Under the pieces are notes generated by a model that was not told where the DNA came from, did not search any database, and saw nothing but the letters and a program-made list of their open reading frames with translations. Below are positions 24,197 to 34,592 of a stretch of DNA of 52,588 nucleotides, piece after piece. This DNA is from Acanthamoeba sp. SK_2022b (Eukaryota; Discosea; Longamoebia; Acanthamoebidae): NCBI GenBank assembly GCA_027943245.1, contig JANDJZ010000352.1, positions 1 through 52,588 on the forward strand, written 5' to 3'. Position 1 is the stretch's first letter, and the number at the start of each line of letters is the position of its first letter. A program made the position numbers and the translations under genes.

Positions 24197-26768
24197 TTAG
24201 GCTTGGTGGCCTTTGTACCACTTGGACTTGGGGATGGAGAGACACGAAATGCCGAGGAAGGTCGTGATCTCGTGCACGATGGTCCACGCGTAGTGCAGGA
24301 ATCTGACCCCACCACGCACGCGCGCTCAGTGCTGTGGGATGCAAGCAGAGAGAGAGAGAGAGAGAGAGCGTGGAGGCAGGCGAGGTACCCCGCAATGGCC
24401 ACAGCGAGGTAGGTCCACATCACCAGCTCTTCGTCCACGAACCCGCGCGACAGAGAGCACGCGACAGCAACGGCGAGGGGCAGCATCGGGCGCTGCAGCA
24501 GGGCGTAGTCCATCTTGCACAGATGGCTCAGAATGAGCCGCGACTGCAGTCACGGGAGGGAGAGAAAGAGAGGGAGAGAATGAGATCTGTTTTTAGTCGA
24601 GCGCTGGTGAACCTCACCCCCGCCCCTAAGGAGGAGGAGGAGGAGGAGGAGAGGAGGAGGAGGGCTGGCACGCGCACCGACATCTCGCCAAAGCCGACGC
24701 CGACCGCCATCTGCAGGACATGGGGGTGGGTCGACCACAGCTGCGTGCTGGTCGTGTACCTGCAGCGACGAGCGAATGTCACGGGGGAGAGGGGGAGAGA
24801 GAGAGAGAGAGAAGAAGAAGAAGGGACAGCAAAAACAACGAGAAAGCGAACGGTGAGACACCTCCCGCGAAAGCACTCCCCGACACATCACACCGCCCAC
24901 GAAAGGGGGGGAGGAGCGCGGAGTACAGGCGGGGGAGAGAGGGGGGGGGGCAACGTGCCATAGGGCGACCATGGCCCAGTAGATGAGGAACGTGCCCATG
25001 CCCCGGAGCGCAGGCCCCACGGGCTGGTTCGTCTTGGCCTTGTGGTCCAACACCGACTTGATGCTGCGGCGATGTACGGCGCACGCAGGCAAAACGGACA
25101 GCGGCGAAGGGGTGAGGCACAGAGAGAGAAAGAGGGGGGGAGGAGGGCGTGGAGGTAGGGGGGGAGGAGGGCGTGGAGTGATGCGTACTTGTAGAAGAAG
25201 GTCACCAGCATGGGGGTCACGGAGAGAAAGACGCACACCGCGCGCACTTCCCAGTCGGGCCACTCGGCGGGGAGGGCCAGCGGCACCGCCTCCTTCCAGC
25301 TCTGCAGCCAAAACTGCGGGCCTGTGTGTTGACCGTTGGAAGAGGGGGGGGGTTGGTCACGCGCCCACGCGTGTGCACATCGGGCGGCGGCCGAGCGCGC
25401 GTGGCGGGGGGGGGGGGGGAAGAGAGAGAGAGAGGAAAGAGGAAGGGCAACCGATGGCGGCAGTCCACAGGTAGGAGAGGAGCAGGATCTTGAGCCCTTC
25501 CGTCGGCCCGTTGAAGAAGCCCAGGAAGAACGTGCCCGTGTGGTACCTGCAAGCGTATCCCCCGCCGCCGCGTGAGTGATCAAGTTTGCGAACAAGGCAA
25601 GAGGCAAGAGGCAAGAGGCAAGAGGCAAGAGGCAAGAGGCAAGAGGCAAGAGGCAAGAGGCAAGAGGCAAGAGGCAAGAGGCAAGAGGCAAGAGGCAAGA
25701 GGCAAGAGGCAAGAGGCAAGAGGCAAGAGGCAAGAGGCAAGAGGCAAGAGGCAAGAGGCAAGAGGAGAGGGTGGCCTACTCTTCCCAGGAGGCAAGCCAA
25801 AAGGCGGCAGACATGGTGACGAGCTCGATCATCGAGTAGAAGGCTCCGAATTGGTAGATGCACGACGCCGTGCACGCCCCCACCTTTTTGTTTGGCAAAC
25901 GAACGTGCGAGTGGTGTTGGGGCACAAAGCACAAAGCACAAAGCACAAAGCGCCAGGGCGTGGGCGGGGTTGGGCCGCCAGGAGAGGCGGCGATGTACGT
26001 ACAGCGACGGCGAGGCAATCGCAGCCGTGGTCAAAGAGCTCGCCCAGGGGAGATGAGGTGCCAGTGCGGCGGGCTTGTCGCCCATCCAGATTGTCGAGAA
26101 GAGAATACCATTCTTGACGGGCACGCCACCCACCGCACATCCCCACCACCCCACCCAGCCCATCGATACGCAGTTATGGCCGTGCCTCCACACAAGCTCA
26201 GCACACACACCACACACCACACACCACACACCACACACCACACACCACACACCACACACCACACACCACACACCACACACCACACACAGCGAGGGAGTAG
26301 AAGGAGGGGGGGAGGTAGAGGTGGGGGCCTACCGATGGCCAAGGCCGAGAGCGCAAAGACCCAAGCAGGAGCGGGCCCCTCCATGAGGGGCAGGTGGTAG
26401 GCAACCACCAGGTAGTTGGCCAGCAACCCGAAGAACCTGCCCACACCGCCGAAGACACGCTCTTCTTCAGCCACACCAGCTTGTGCAACACCGGTCACTT
26501 GGCTCGGGGGAGGGGGAAAAAGGAGAAAGGGCCCACCCGATGAGCGTGACGAGGTTGGGCGCGACCCAGCGAGGCACGAACCGGATGGAGTAGTTCCAAT
26601 AGGGCTGCAACACATAAATGCTCAGCGGACTAACCCCCCCCCACCCACAACCACCAATATGAGAACGGAGCTGAGCGGGTAGAGGGGGGGGGCAGGAGGA
26701 TACCTGACATCGATGACGCTGTACTTGTACTTGTGCAGATTGCCGAGGTGCTCTGCGGAGATGTGCAT
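24197..26768 (-). CDS. CDP-alcohol phosphotransferase (ethanolamine/cholinephosphotransferase)
   Basis: Transfers phosphoethanolamine or phosphocholine from the CDP-alcohol to diacylglycerol, the last Kennedy-pathway step, in ER/Golgi membranes. Exon 1 (26768-26702) reads [18 protein letters not shown], typical of the family N-terminus. Then [20 protein letters not shown], a membrane segment, and the catalytic exon (about 26120-26000) with [19 protein letters not shown] and [10 protein letters not shown]. Together these give the complete CDP-alcohol motif D-G-x2-A-R-x8-G-x3-D-x3-D. Further exons: [67 protein letters not shown], and a final [17 protein letters not shown], ending KWYKGHQA and TAA. 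About eleven exons, multi-spanning. No in-frame TGA like the Sec codon of animal SELENOI is seen. Head-group preference is undetermined. An upstream in-frame Met at 26819 is possible but lacks family similarity. Confidence 0.92.
25594..25765. repeat. GGCAAGA heptamer minisatellite in a phosphotransferase intron
   Basis: About 24 near-perfect tandem copies of the 7-base unit GGCAAGA. On the gene's strand it reads as a pyrimidine-rich TCTTGCC array directly downstream of the exon ending LASWEE. A second, shorter heptamer array (CACAAAG, four copies) lies at 25922-25950 in the preceding intron. Confidence 0.95.
26199..26287. repeat. CACACCACA-type minisatellite in a phosphotransferase intron
   Basis: About nine tandem copies of a nine-base unit (ACACCACAC) between the exon with [20 protein letters not shown] and the catalytic exon. 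Confidence 0.9.
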
Positions 26769-26890
26769 TGCTTTGCTCTCTTGGTTGCTGCAACAACAAG
26801 CAATCTCACCCGCCGGCACACAAAACTCGTTTTTCTCCGAGAGGATCTTTTTTGTTTTCCGTCAGAGAGACAAAAGATGGCTTGTGAACG

Positions 26891-28708
26891 TCACTCCTCA
26901 TTGAGGCACCCTGGCGTGTTGGTGAGTTTCGAAACAACCTCCTCAATGACTGTCTTGAACTGGGCCATATCCGCGTAAGCGCCAAGATCGCGATGAGGGA
27001 TGCTGCATTCACCAATTTTTAAGCTCGTGCTCTCTACATCGAGGGAGGGGGGATGACGCACCGACATCCACGCGCTGGCCAGCAGGCAGCCACCGTCGTA
27101 TAGTTCTTCTGGAGTTCCAGCGTCCTGTTATAGAGGGCCATGTAGTTGATGCCTCTCATCTCGATAACTTCCTGCGGTGGGAGTGGCTGGTCCTGCATCT
27201 GGATGAGCCAGACGCCGGTCAACCTTGCGAGCTTGCGCTGCTCCACGTGGTAATAAAAATGAGGGAAGATCTCGATGAGCGCGCTGTCGGGCTGCATGTA
27301 TGCTTGGTTGTGGAGGTGGCTCCCGTGCACAGAGACGAGGATGTCGGTGTTGGCAAACAGGTCGATCTGCCCCTGGTAGGGCGTGTGCTCGTCCAATCTC
27401 GCGTACTGCACGCGCAGGCCGTGCTCGGTCATGAGGGCGGCGATCTCGTCGGCGTTCCACAGCGGTCTCTCCCGCACGAGGATAACCGTCTGCAGCTGCC
27501 CCACGCCGCACGCTCGCCGCCGCGTCAGCGGCAGCCCGAGCGAAGTGTACGCCAACTTGCGGTAGTAGGCGGCGAGGTCCGGGGAATGGTAGTACCGGCC
27601 CGTCGCCATCCACAAGCTCTCGAAGCACACAAGCGCCTGCTCTGGGCGTGCCGAGCCGCTCGGCTGGAGGAAGAGGCCCGATTCATCGGCCCACCCCGGC
27701 TGGCGGGAGGATCTCCGGTGTTGCCGGCCAGAGGCGGACAGAGACGGGTCGAAGAGCGTACGCTCCGCCTGACAGAGCCTCCCGCGCGGCTTGGCTGTGC
27801 GTTTGCATCACGAACTGCGCCCATCCGTTGGGGCGCAGTGTCTCATCGAGGAGCTGCATAGTGAGAATATGTGTGTGTGAGAGAGAAAGGGCAGGCAGAC
27901 CGTCAGCCCCACTGTTTTGGCGTGGGTCAAGGTGTGGTGTTATGGACCCGGACGCACCTGGAAATTGGCAAAGACGCTCTGCGCAGTCACGCCATGCTGT
28001 GCAAAGAGGTCTGCAGCGCTTGTAGCAGCGGCAAGCATCCTTCCCCAGGCACCAAGCCACGATGCCGGGTGGTTGCCCGGCTCAATCTTCACGATGCCCC
28101 AAGTATGCCCATTGACCCACCTCAGGTGCCCTGTGTAGTTCCCCAGATCCCTGTATCCGAGCGCATGGTCCGGGCCCTGATAGTGACTGAGGCACGTCTT
28201 GAAGCCTGTGACCACCTCTTCGGGTGCCTCTTCCTCGTCGACGTGCACCGGGTCCTTGGTCGACGAGCGAGGAGCGACGCAGATGCCCTTGTAGTGACAC
28301 AGCTCCATCGGCTCGGGCTTGTCAGTCAGGTTTGGCCAGGTCAGTCGCCGCACGTGCACTTTGCCACCAGCGTTGTTCGTGTGTAGCATCACCTGCTCCA
28401 CCAGTGTTGCAGTTGGGTGCGAGAGCTGATGCTCAAAAGGCCGATGATGATTCTGGTGGCACCCGCCATTATTATTATAGACCCGCCAACTGGACTACGC
28501 AGCCTTCTTGCAAGGTGCGAAAGGAAGCAAGAACGCACCAATGAACAGCTGTCATCATCCTGGCTGTCGTCTTGTTCCCCGACTTGAAACCTTGGCTGGT
28601 GGTAACGGCAAGCACGCCGGCGATAAAGATGACCGCAGGGAGGAGGTAGTAGAGTCGCCAGAGGAGAGAGCACAGGCCGCAGCGGAGCGTGTGCTGGTCA
28701 TCGGCCAT
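26891..28708 (-). CDS. Second GT61-like glycosyltransferase, type II membrane protein
   Basis: Exon 1 starts at 28708 with MADDQHTLRCGLCSLLWRLY and a hydrophobic anchor YYLLPAVIFIAGVLAV. Exon 2 (about 28430-27961) has GKVHVRRLTWPNLTDKPEP and DHALGYRDLGNYTGHL. Then LLDETLRPNGWAQF (27857 down), and a large exon to about 27062 with FESLWMATGRYYHSPDLAAY, VILVRERPLWNADEIAAL and the family core DILVSVHGSHLHNQAYM, followed by ALIEIFPHFYYHVEQRK. Here His-Gly-Ser-His replaces the usual His-Gly-Ala-Gly. The last exon (about 27014-26891) ends TNTPGCLNEE, TGA. Between LLDETL... and the big exon the frame changes; a 43-base GT-AG intron would restore it, otherwise the gene is broken there. The 3' end is 122 bases from the phosphotransferase start on the same strand. 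The family is credible; the substrate is unknown. Confidence 0.75.
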
Positions 28709-29183
28709 CTCCTCGCCGATAGAAGAAAGGGCTCCAGTTTTCTTGCTGCCGCTGCTATCTCCCCCCCCCCCATATTCAATTTGTGAGGAGTAGCCTCTTA
28801 CGGGGCAATCGCTCCGCAATTCCCTACAGGGAAACCTTATCCCGTCTATCCACCTTCCCGCCAAAATCTTAGCACATTCTTGTGTAAATTGTGAAATTCC
28901 ACCCCCAAAAAAAAAGGTGAGCCGAGCAAGGAACTTTCTTTTTGCGGGGAAACGGATCTCCTAAAATGGATAATAATATGGCAGAGCACAATAATTAAAA
29001 TTATTATTTCGATAATAATGTGGTTTCTGGCTTTGTGTGGCGACGTTTCGTTTTCCAGAGCAGTTCTCTTTTCTCCTCGCTCATGTGGCATCTCGCCTTG
29101 ACCATCGTACCGAACTTGATTGACTGGTCTCATGCTAACGACCGTCACAATAATTTTGATTCTTTCTCCTTGTAAGCCCAGAC
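28709..29183. other. Upstream spacer of the second GT61 gene
   Basis: About 470 bases without a gene. Includes an A/T-rich segment near 28965-29025 with a local palindrome around AATAATTAAAATTATT. Promoter elements for the minus-strand gene starting at 28708 should lie here but none is recognisable. Confidence 0.4.
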
Positions 29184-29275
29184 ATGACGCAAGCCAAGGA
29201 TGGAGGAGACCTTGTGCCTCAAGCTTATGCGTGGGTGGTGATTGTTGGCGCTTACCTTTGGCACGCAAGTACGCA
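29184..29275 (+). pseudogene. Possible first exon of a membrane protein, fragment
   Basis: The ATG at 29184 starts MTQAKDGGDLVPQAYAWVVI followed by VGAYLWHA and then GTACGC, a possible donor. The order DGG, AWVVIVGAYL loosely recalls the first transmembrane segment of monocarboxylate-transporter-like MFS proteins. Nothing downstream continues such a protein, so it is at best a fragment, and this may be chance. Confidence 0.2.
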
Positions 29276-29333
29276 GCACGCTAACACACACACTGCTCGA
29301 GTTGTTCTATTGGCCCGCGCTCTACCTACTGGC

Positions 29334-29348
29334 GTGTGTGTGTGTGTG

Positions 29349-29446
<98 letters not shown>
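29334..29446. repeat. (TG)n microsatellite
   Basis: About 110 bases, one TTG interruption near 29348, directly upstream of the RBBP6-like fragment. Confidence 0.95.
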
Positions 29447-29463
29447 CTGTCCCCTGACGGCGC

Positions 29464-29740
29464 GATGGCTGTGCGCCACAGACCTGCGTCGCGAGGCCCA
29501 CGGCCCCTCTACGAACACAACAACGCCAATGGCAAGGGCAGCGGTACCATGGACAACCGCCTTCTGCCTCCAGGCTACACCTGCCACCGCATCAACAAGC
29601 CAGGTACCCCACCACAGCCACCGCAGCCGGTGCTCATAACGCGCGTGTGGCGTGTGCGCGCAGGGCATTTCAAACACCAGTGCCCACGAACGGTGATCTG
29701 CGATACGACTTCCACAAGGTCAAGAAGCCCCCGGGCATTC
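29464..29740 (+). pseudogene. RBBP6/Mpe1-like zinc-knuckle fragment, disabled
   Basis: RBBP6/Mpe1 proteins belong to the pre-mRNA 3'-end processing machinery. An exon-like piece ending at 29603 reads DNRLLPPGYTCHRINKPG. An intact GT-AG intron (29604-29663) follows, and the next exon reads GHFKHQCP. After a one-base loss the other frame continues TNGDLRYDFHKVKKPPGIRS. This matches the zinc knuckle and following Asn-Gly-Asp...Gly-Ile-Pro segment of the family. Two lesions are visible: the second zinc Cys is Ile (ATC), and one C is missing in TGCCCACG, shifting the frame. No ubiquitin-like DWNN domain or RING domain is found nearby. Homology ends abruptly at 29740, where a duplicated phosphotransferase exon begins. 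The retained intron means genomic duplication, not retrocopying. Confidence 0.6.
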
Positions 29741-30030
29741 GGAGCTGAGCAGGTAGAGGGGGGCAGGAGGATACCTGACATCGATGAGCTGTACTTGTAC
29801 TTGTGCAGATTGCCGAGGTGCTCTGCGGAGATGCGCAGCTTTGCTCACTTGGTTGTTGCACAGTTGCTGCACAATGGCGCACATTTTTGCCGTTCGGCTA
29901 ACTGAATGGCTAAACCACAACTTGGCCACAAGCGGGGCTACCCAGTGTTACTTGATTGTTGCAACAATCTCACCTGACACACCAAACTCATTTTCTCAGG
30001 ATCTTTTTGTTTCCCAGCAGGGAGACCTTT
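29740..30030 (-). pseudogene. Truncated duplicate of the phosphotransferase first exon and flanks
   Basis: The segment repeats 26666-26872 almost exactly: AGGTAGAGG, then GGCAGGAGGATACCTGACAT and CTTGTGCAGATTGCCGAGG are shared. Read on the minus strand it would encode [14 protein letters not shown]. Compared with the source it has lost the start codon (CAT changed to a GCGCAGC context) and one base after the Ser codon, so it cannot encode the N-terminus. About 90 extra bases split the upstream part near 29862-29950. The junction with the RBBP6-like fragment carries the 11-base sequence CGGAGCTGAGC, present at both sites. Confidence 0.8.
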
Positions 30031-30235
30031 CTGTTGAGGCCAACAATGTTCATTACCCCAAGGGTTTTTACAGGCAGGTGTGCTAAAGCTCTGAGTGTCA
30101 ACAGAGTGGCAGTTGACAGAAAGTCAGGGGTAGATAGGTGGTGACCCAAGAGAGGGAGTAAGGAGAAGTGGGGACAAGATCTGACACATGACCACAACAC
30201 TAGAACCAGATTTTGTGATGAAAAAGGTAAGGTGG

Positions 30236-31227
30236 TGAAAAAGTGACCACATCACCACAACAGCACCACAACACCACCACAACAACACCACAACAACACC
30301 ACAACATTACCACACCACAACAACTCCACTGTCCCAAACCATGACCACAACACCAACAACAACCAACAACCAACAACCAACAAAAACCAACTACCAACAA
30401 CAACAACAGCACAATACCACCACTATACCACAACACCTCAACCACCACACCATCACCATATCTACAGCACACCACCAGAACACCACCATAACACCACATC
30501 ACACCATCCCAACTTCACCCCCACTATACAACTATACCACCACAACACTACCACAACGTCCACAACACCACAACATCTCCACAACACCACAATATAACCA
30601 AAACACAACCACAACATCATCACAACATCACCATCACCATAACATCACCACAACAACAACACCACAACACCACCACCAAGCACCACACCACCACACCACC
30701 ATCACAACATCACAACAACACAACACCAACATCATCACCACACCACACCACAATATCACCACCACATTGTTGCGACAGCGCCTCAACATCACCACAACAT
30801 TGCAACATCACTACAATCACAACACCACCACAACATCTCCACAACACCACCACTACACCTCCACAACACCATCACAACATCACCACAACACAACAATATC
30901 TTCCACCAACATCACCACAACATAACAAAAGCACCACAACATTACATCACCACAACATTACCATACCAAACACACCACAACACCACAACAACACCACTTC
31001 AACTGCAGCATCACAGCATCACCACACAACATCACACCAACACCATAACCACAACACCAGCACTCCACCAGCATAGCGTCACCACAACAACACCACCACA
31101 TAAGACAACATGACCACCACAATGTCACCACAACAACACCACAACTACACCACAACACCACAACATGACCACAGCATCACCACAACACCACACCAACTTA
31201 TAGCCATCAACACCATCACCACACCAT
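30236..31227. repeat. A/C-only degenerate repeat tract
   Basis: Plus strand almost purely A and C with CACCACAACA, CACCACAACATC and CAACAACCAACAA variants. No gene is seen. It is broken at its right end by a solo LTR. Confidence 0.85.
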
Positions 31228-31452
31228 TGTTGTGATGTACGCTGTGTGGTGAAGAGTAAAGTGTGAAGTGAGAGAGAACAGGGTTCTCTCTGGTTTTATT
31301 ACTGCTGAATATATTGTTGTAGACAGTTGTGCCACAACATAACTCCTAAACTTAAGGCATGCCTTAATGTGCTAGGAGCTCATTAAGTCCTACCTCATTT
31401 GGTGTTCTAGAGTGACTGTTGATCTGAGTACCTTATTAGGTAACTCACAACA
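31228..31452 (-). mobile_element. Solo LTR, Ty1/copia family A
   Basis: 225 bases bounded by TGTTG and CAACA, nearly identical to the left LTR of the copia element at 39652-43864 and in the same orientation. The pentamer ACCAT precedes it (31223-31227) and recurs at 31455-31459, two bases beyond the apparent end, a possible target-site duplication. No internal sequence lies on either side, so this is a recombinant solo LTR. Confidence 0.85.
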
Positions 31453-33198
31453 CAACCATCACCACAACAACCACTACAACACCACAACACCACAACACCA
31501 CAACACCACCACAACGCCACCACACCGCCATTACACCACCACACCACCACACCACCATTACACCACGACACCACCACACCACAGCACCACTACAACACCA
31601 CCATCTCACCATCACAACACTACCTCACCACAACACCACCACAACACCATCACCACACCACACTACCACCACAACATCACCACAACACCACAACACCACA
31701 CCACCACAGCAGCACCACACCATCACCACACAAACACCACAAAAAACACCACAACATCACCTAAACATTACCACACCCCACATCACCACAACAGCAACAC
31801 CATAACATCACCATCGCATCACCACAACACCACACCACCCCCAAAACACCACCACCACTACGCCACAACATCACCTCAAGCATCACAACACCACAGCATC
31901 ACCACAATAACTCCAACACAACATCACCCCAACGTCACCACAACAGCACCCCACCACAGCACTACCACATCAACACAGCAACACAGCAACATCACCACAA
32001 CAGCACCCCACCACAACATCACCACAACAACACCACTACAGCACAACAACTGCACCACACCACACCATCACCACAACATCACCACCACACCACCACAACA
32101 CAGCATCATAACAACACCACTCCTCCACCACACACCATCACAACATCACCACAACACCACCACACTGCAACACCACCACTACACCACCATACTACAACCC
32201 AACCACACCATCACAATATCACCACAATATCACCACCAACTTTACAGCACCACAACTTCACCACAACAACACCACAAAACCACACCACACCATATCATTC
32301 CCACCAGAACCACAACACGACCACACCACCACGACAACACCACACCACCACACCAACTCAACCACCACAACAGCACCACCACCACCTTAATGAAGTTACA
32401 ACACCACTGCACAGTGACAGTACGCCATCATTACAACACCACAACATCACCACAACAACTCCACACCATCCCCACAATACCACCACAAACGCCACACCAC
32501 AAAAACACCACAACACCACCAGCACACTATCACAATGACAACACCACTACACCACAACACTACAAAATCATCACAACACCACATCATCACCACACAATCA
32601 TTGCAACACCACAACATCACAACAACAACAGCACAACATAGCAACAGCATCACAACACCACAACACCACCACCACAACATCACCACCACCACAACACCAC
32701 CACCACAACATCACCACATCACCACGTCACCACCGCACCAACACCACAACAGCACTGCAACAGCACCCCACCATCACCACAACACCACTTCACCATCACA
32801 ACACCACAACAAGAACAACAGCAACAACACCAACTTCACCACATCACAACACCACCACAACACCACAACAACACCACCACAACAACAACACAACAACAAC
32901 AACACCACAACACCACAACATTACCACTATCCTCAACAACTTCACCAAAAACACCACAACACCACAACACAACCCAAACACCACAATATCATGACTACAA
33001 CACCAAAACACAGCAACATCACATGATATCCCCACATAATATCACTACAACACCACAATATCACCACACCATCACCACATCACCACACCATCACCACAAC
33101 ATCACCATATAACATTACCACAACACCACTAATATATTGCCACCACCACCGCCACCACCACCACCATCACCACACCAGCACCATGATAACAACATCAC
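31453..33198. repeat. A/C-only degenerate repeat tract
   Basis: Continues the tract interrupted by the solo LTR. Long frames here encode only H/T/N/P and are composition artefacts. No RNA or gene signal is visible. Confidence 0.85.
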
Positions 33199-33422
33199 CA
33201 GCAGTTGTTGAGCATAGCATCAACAACGGAGTTTATTGCGAGCAAGGACATTTGGAGTCATCTGTATCTCTGTTGCCCCTGGATGGAAGGTGGCAACATG
33301 GCATCCTTATAAGGATTGCCCACAAAGGTTGACTCTGTGGGCAGGCAGAGATTTGCTATATTTTTTATTTCTTGCATCTCCACTGACACATATGTCTGTA
33401 GAGAGGATAAGCTCTATTCAAG

Positions 33423-34160
33423 GATGGATACAATTCAAGGAGCATCTGAAGAGGAGTTGAGCGCCATGTCTGTAGCTCAGCTCAAGCAGATCTGTCAACA
33501 AGTGGGTGTGGCCTCCAAGGGCAGTAGGGCTACTACAGCTTGGGCTTTGAAGGCTGCTGCAGCCGTGGCGGGGAGTGGAAGCAGTGAATCAGAGGGAGAG
33601 GAGGAAGTCAGGCAAGAGCCTCAAGCTACAGAGGTGATGCAGCAGGTACTTCAGGAGCTGACTTCCCTCAAGCGCAAGGTGTATGCCATGGGGGCCACAG
33701 TTGAGCCTGGAAGTTTCAAGCAGCTCACTGGGCTCCACAATGATACCTGCAGAGCAGCAGGAAGCCCTCTCCAAGGCCTTGATGCAGGTTGAGGGGCATG
33801 TGGCTGCCATTGTTGTGGGTAGCCACAAGGGCTGGGGCAAAGCCACCCACATTGACAATGTGGAGCACTCCTTCCTTGAGCTTCAGTGGAAGTACGCCAT
33901 CAATGAGGCCTAACGCAAGCAAAAGGCCAAGACCAAGGGCAAGGGCCTCTCATTTTTTCAGTCTGGCCAGTGCTGGACATTGGCAATGTCTCAGCAGAAG
34001 CCTCCCTTTGCCAAGCCCGCCCCCTTCAGGTGGCCCTCAGCCAGCCAGCTGGGCAGCTGCAGGAAGGACCTCTCTGGCATCACCTGCTTTGTGTGCCAGA
34101 AGCCTGGCCACTACACCAACCATTGTCCCAGCCAGAAGTCGGCCATGAGCAGCCAGTGAA
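33423..34160 (+). pseudogene. Gag-like ORF of PAT element copy 1 with SAP-like N-terminus and CCHC knuckle
   Basis: The ATG at 33423 begins MDTIQGASEEELSAMSVAQL. The segment LKQICQQVGVASKGSRATTA resembles a SAP helix-turn-helix. The frame shifts near 33750, then continues to ELQWKYAINEA. A zinc knuckle CFVCQKPGHYTNHC (C-x2-C-x4-H-x4-C) lies at about 34087-34130. Copy 2 has the same order with different lesions. Confidence 0.65.
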
Positions 34161-34592
34161 CCCAGGTCTGCCTTGCCACCCAGTTGTGGTGGTGGGTCGC
34201 TTGTCCCAGCGCCTGTCAGCGTGGCAGGACATTGGTGCAAGCCCAATGGTCCTTCAGATTGTGCATTAGGGTCTTCACCTGACCCTGCTGGACTTGCTGG
34301 TGGAGGACTTGTGGCAGCTCCCCTTCTCCAGCGATCAGTCGGTGTTGCTGGTGGCTGAGCTTCAGCGCCTGGTGGAAGTCCAGGCCATTGAGTGGACCTG
34401 CTGCGGTACAGCTCATCAGCCCAGTCTTTTTGGTCCACAACTGTGGCGCTTGGTCATCAACCAGCGCTGGCTGAATCTCATGCTGGCGCCAAGGCCATGC
34501 AAGTTCAAGTCGCTGTCAACCCTGATATGGCTGGCAGGCAGAAACTGGTGGGCCATCACCTTCAATCTGGCCCAGGGGTACCACCACATCTC

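Noticed and set aside
24197..24320. Selenocysteine-containing C-terminus as in animal SELENOI
   Set aside because: The last exon ends with TAA after KWYKGHQA, and no in-frame TGA or hairpin consistent with a SECIS was seen.
25594..25950. CRISPR-like or regulatory direct-repeat array
   Set aside because: The 7-base units are head-to-tail without spacers and lie inside a spliced eukaryotic gene.
33199..33391. Ordinary LTR retrotransposon ends for the PAT elements
   Set aside because: The left repeat matches only the A part of the right repeat, and the B part sits internally next to A2, which is a split-repeat rather than an LTR layout.
34173..34440. Minus-strand frames within the PAT and copia pol regions
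   Set aside because: They are antisense shadows; the motif-bearing frames are on the element's own strand.
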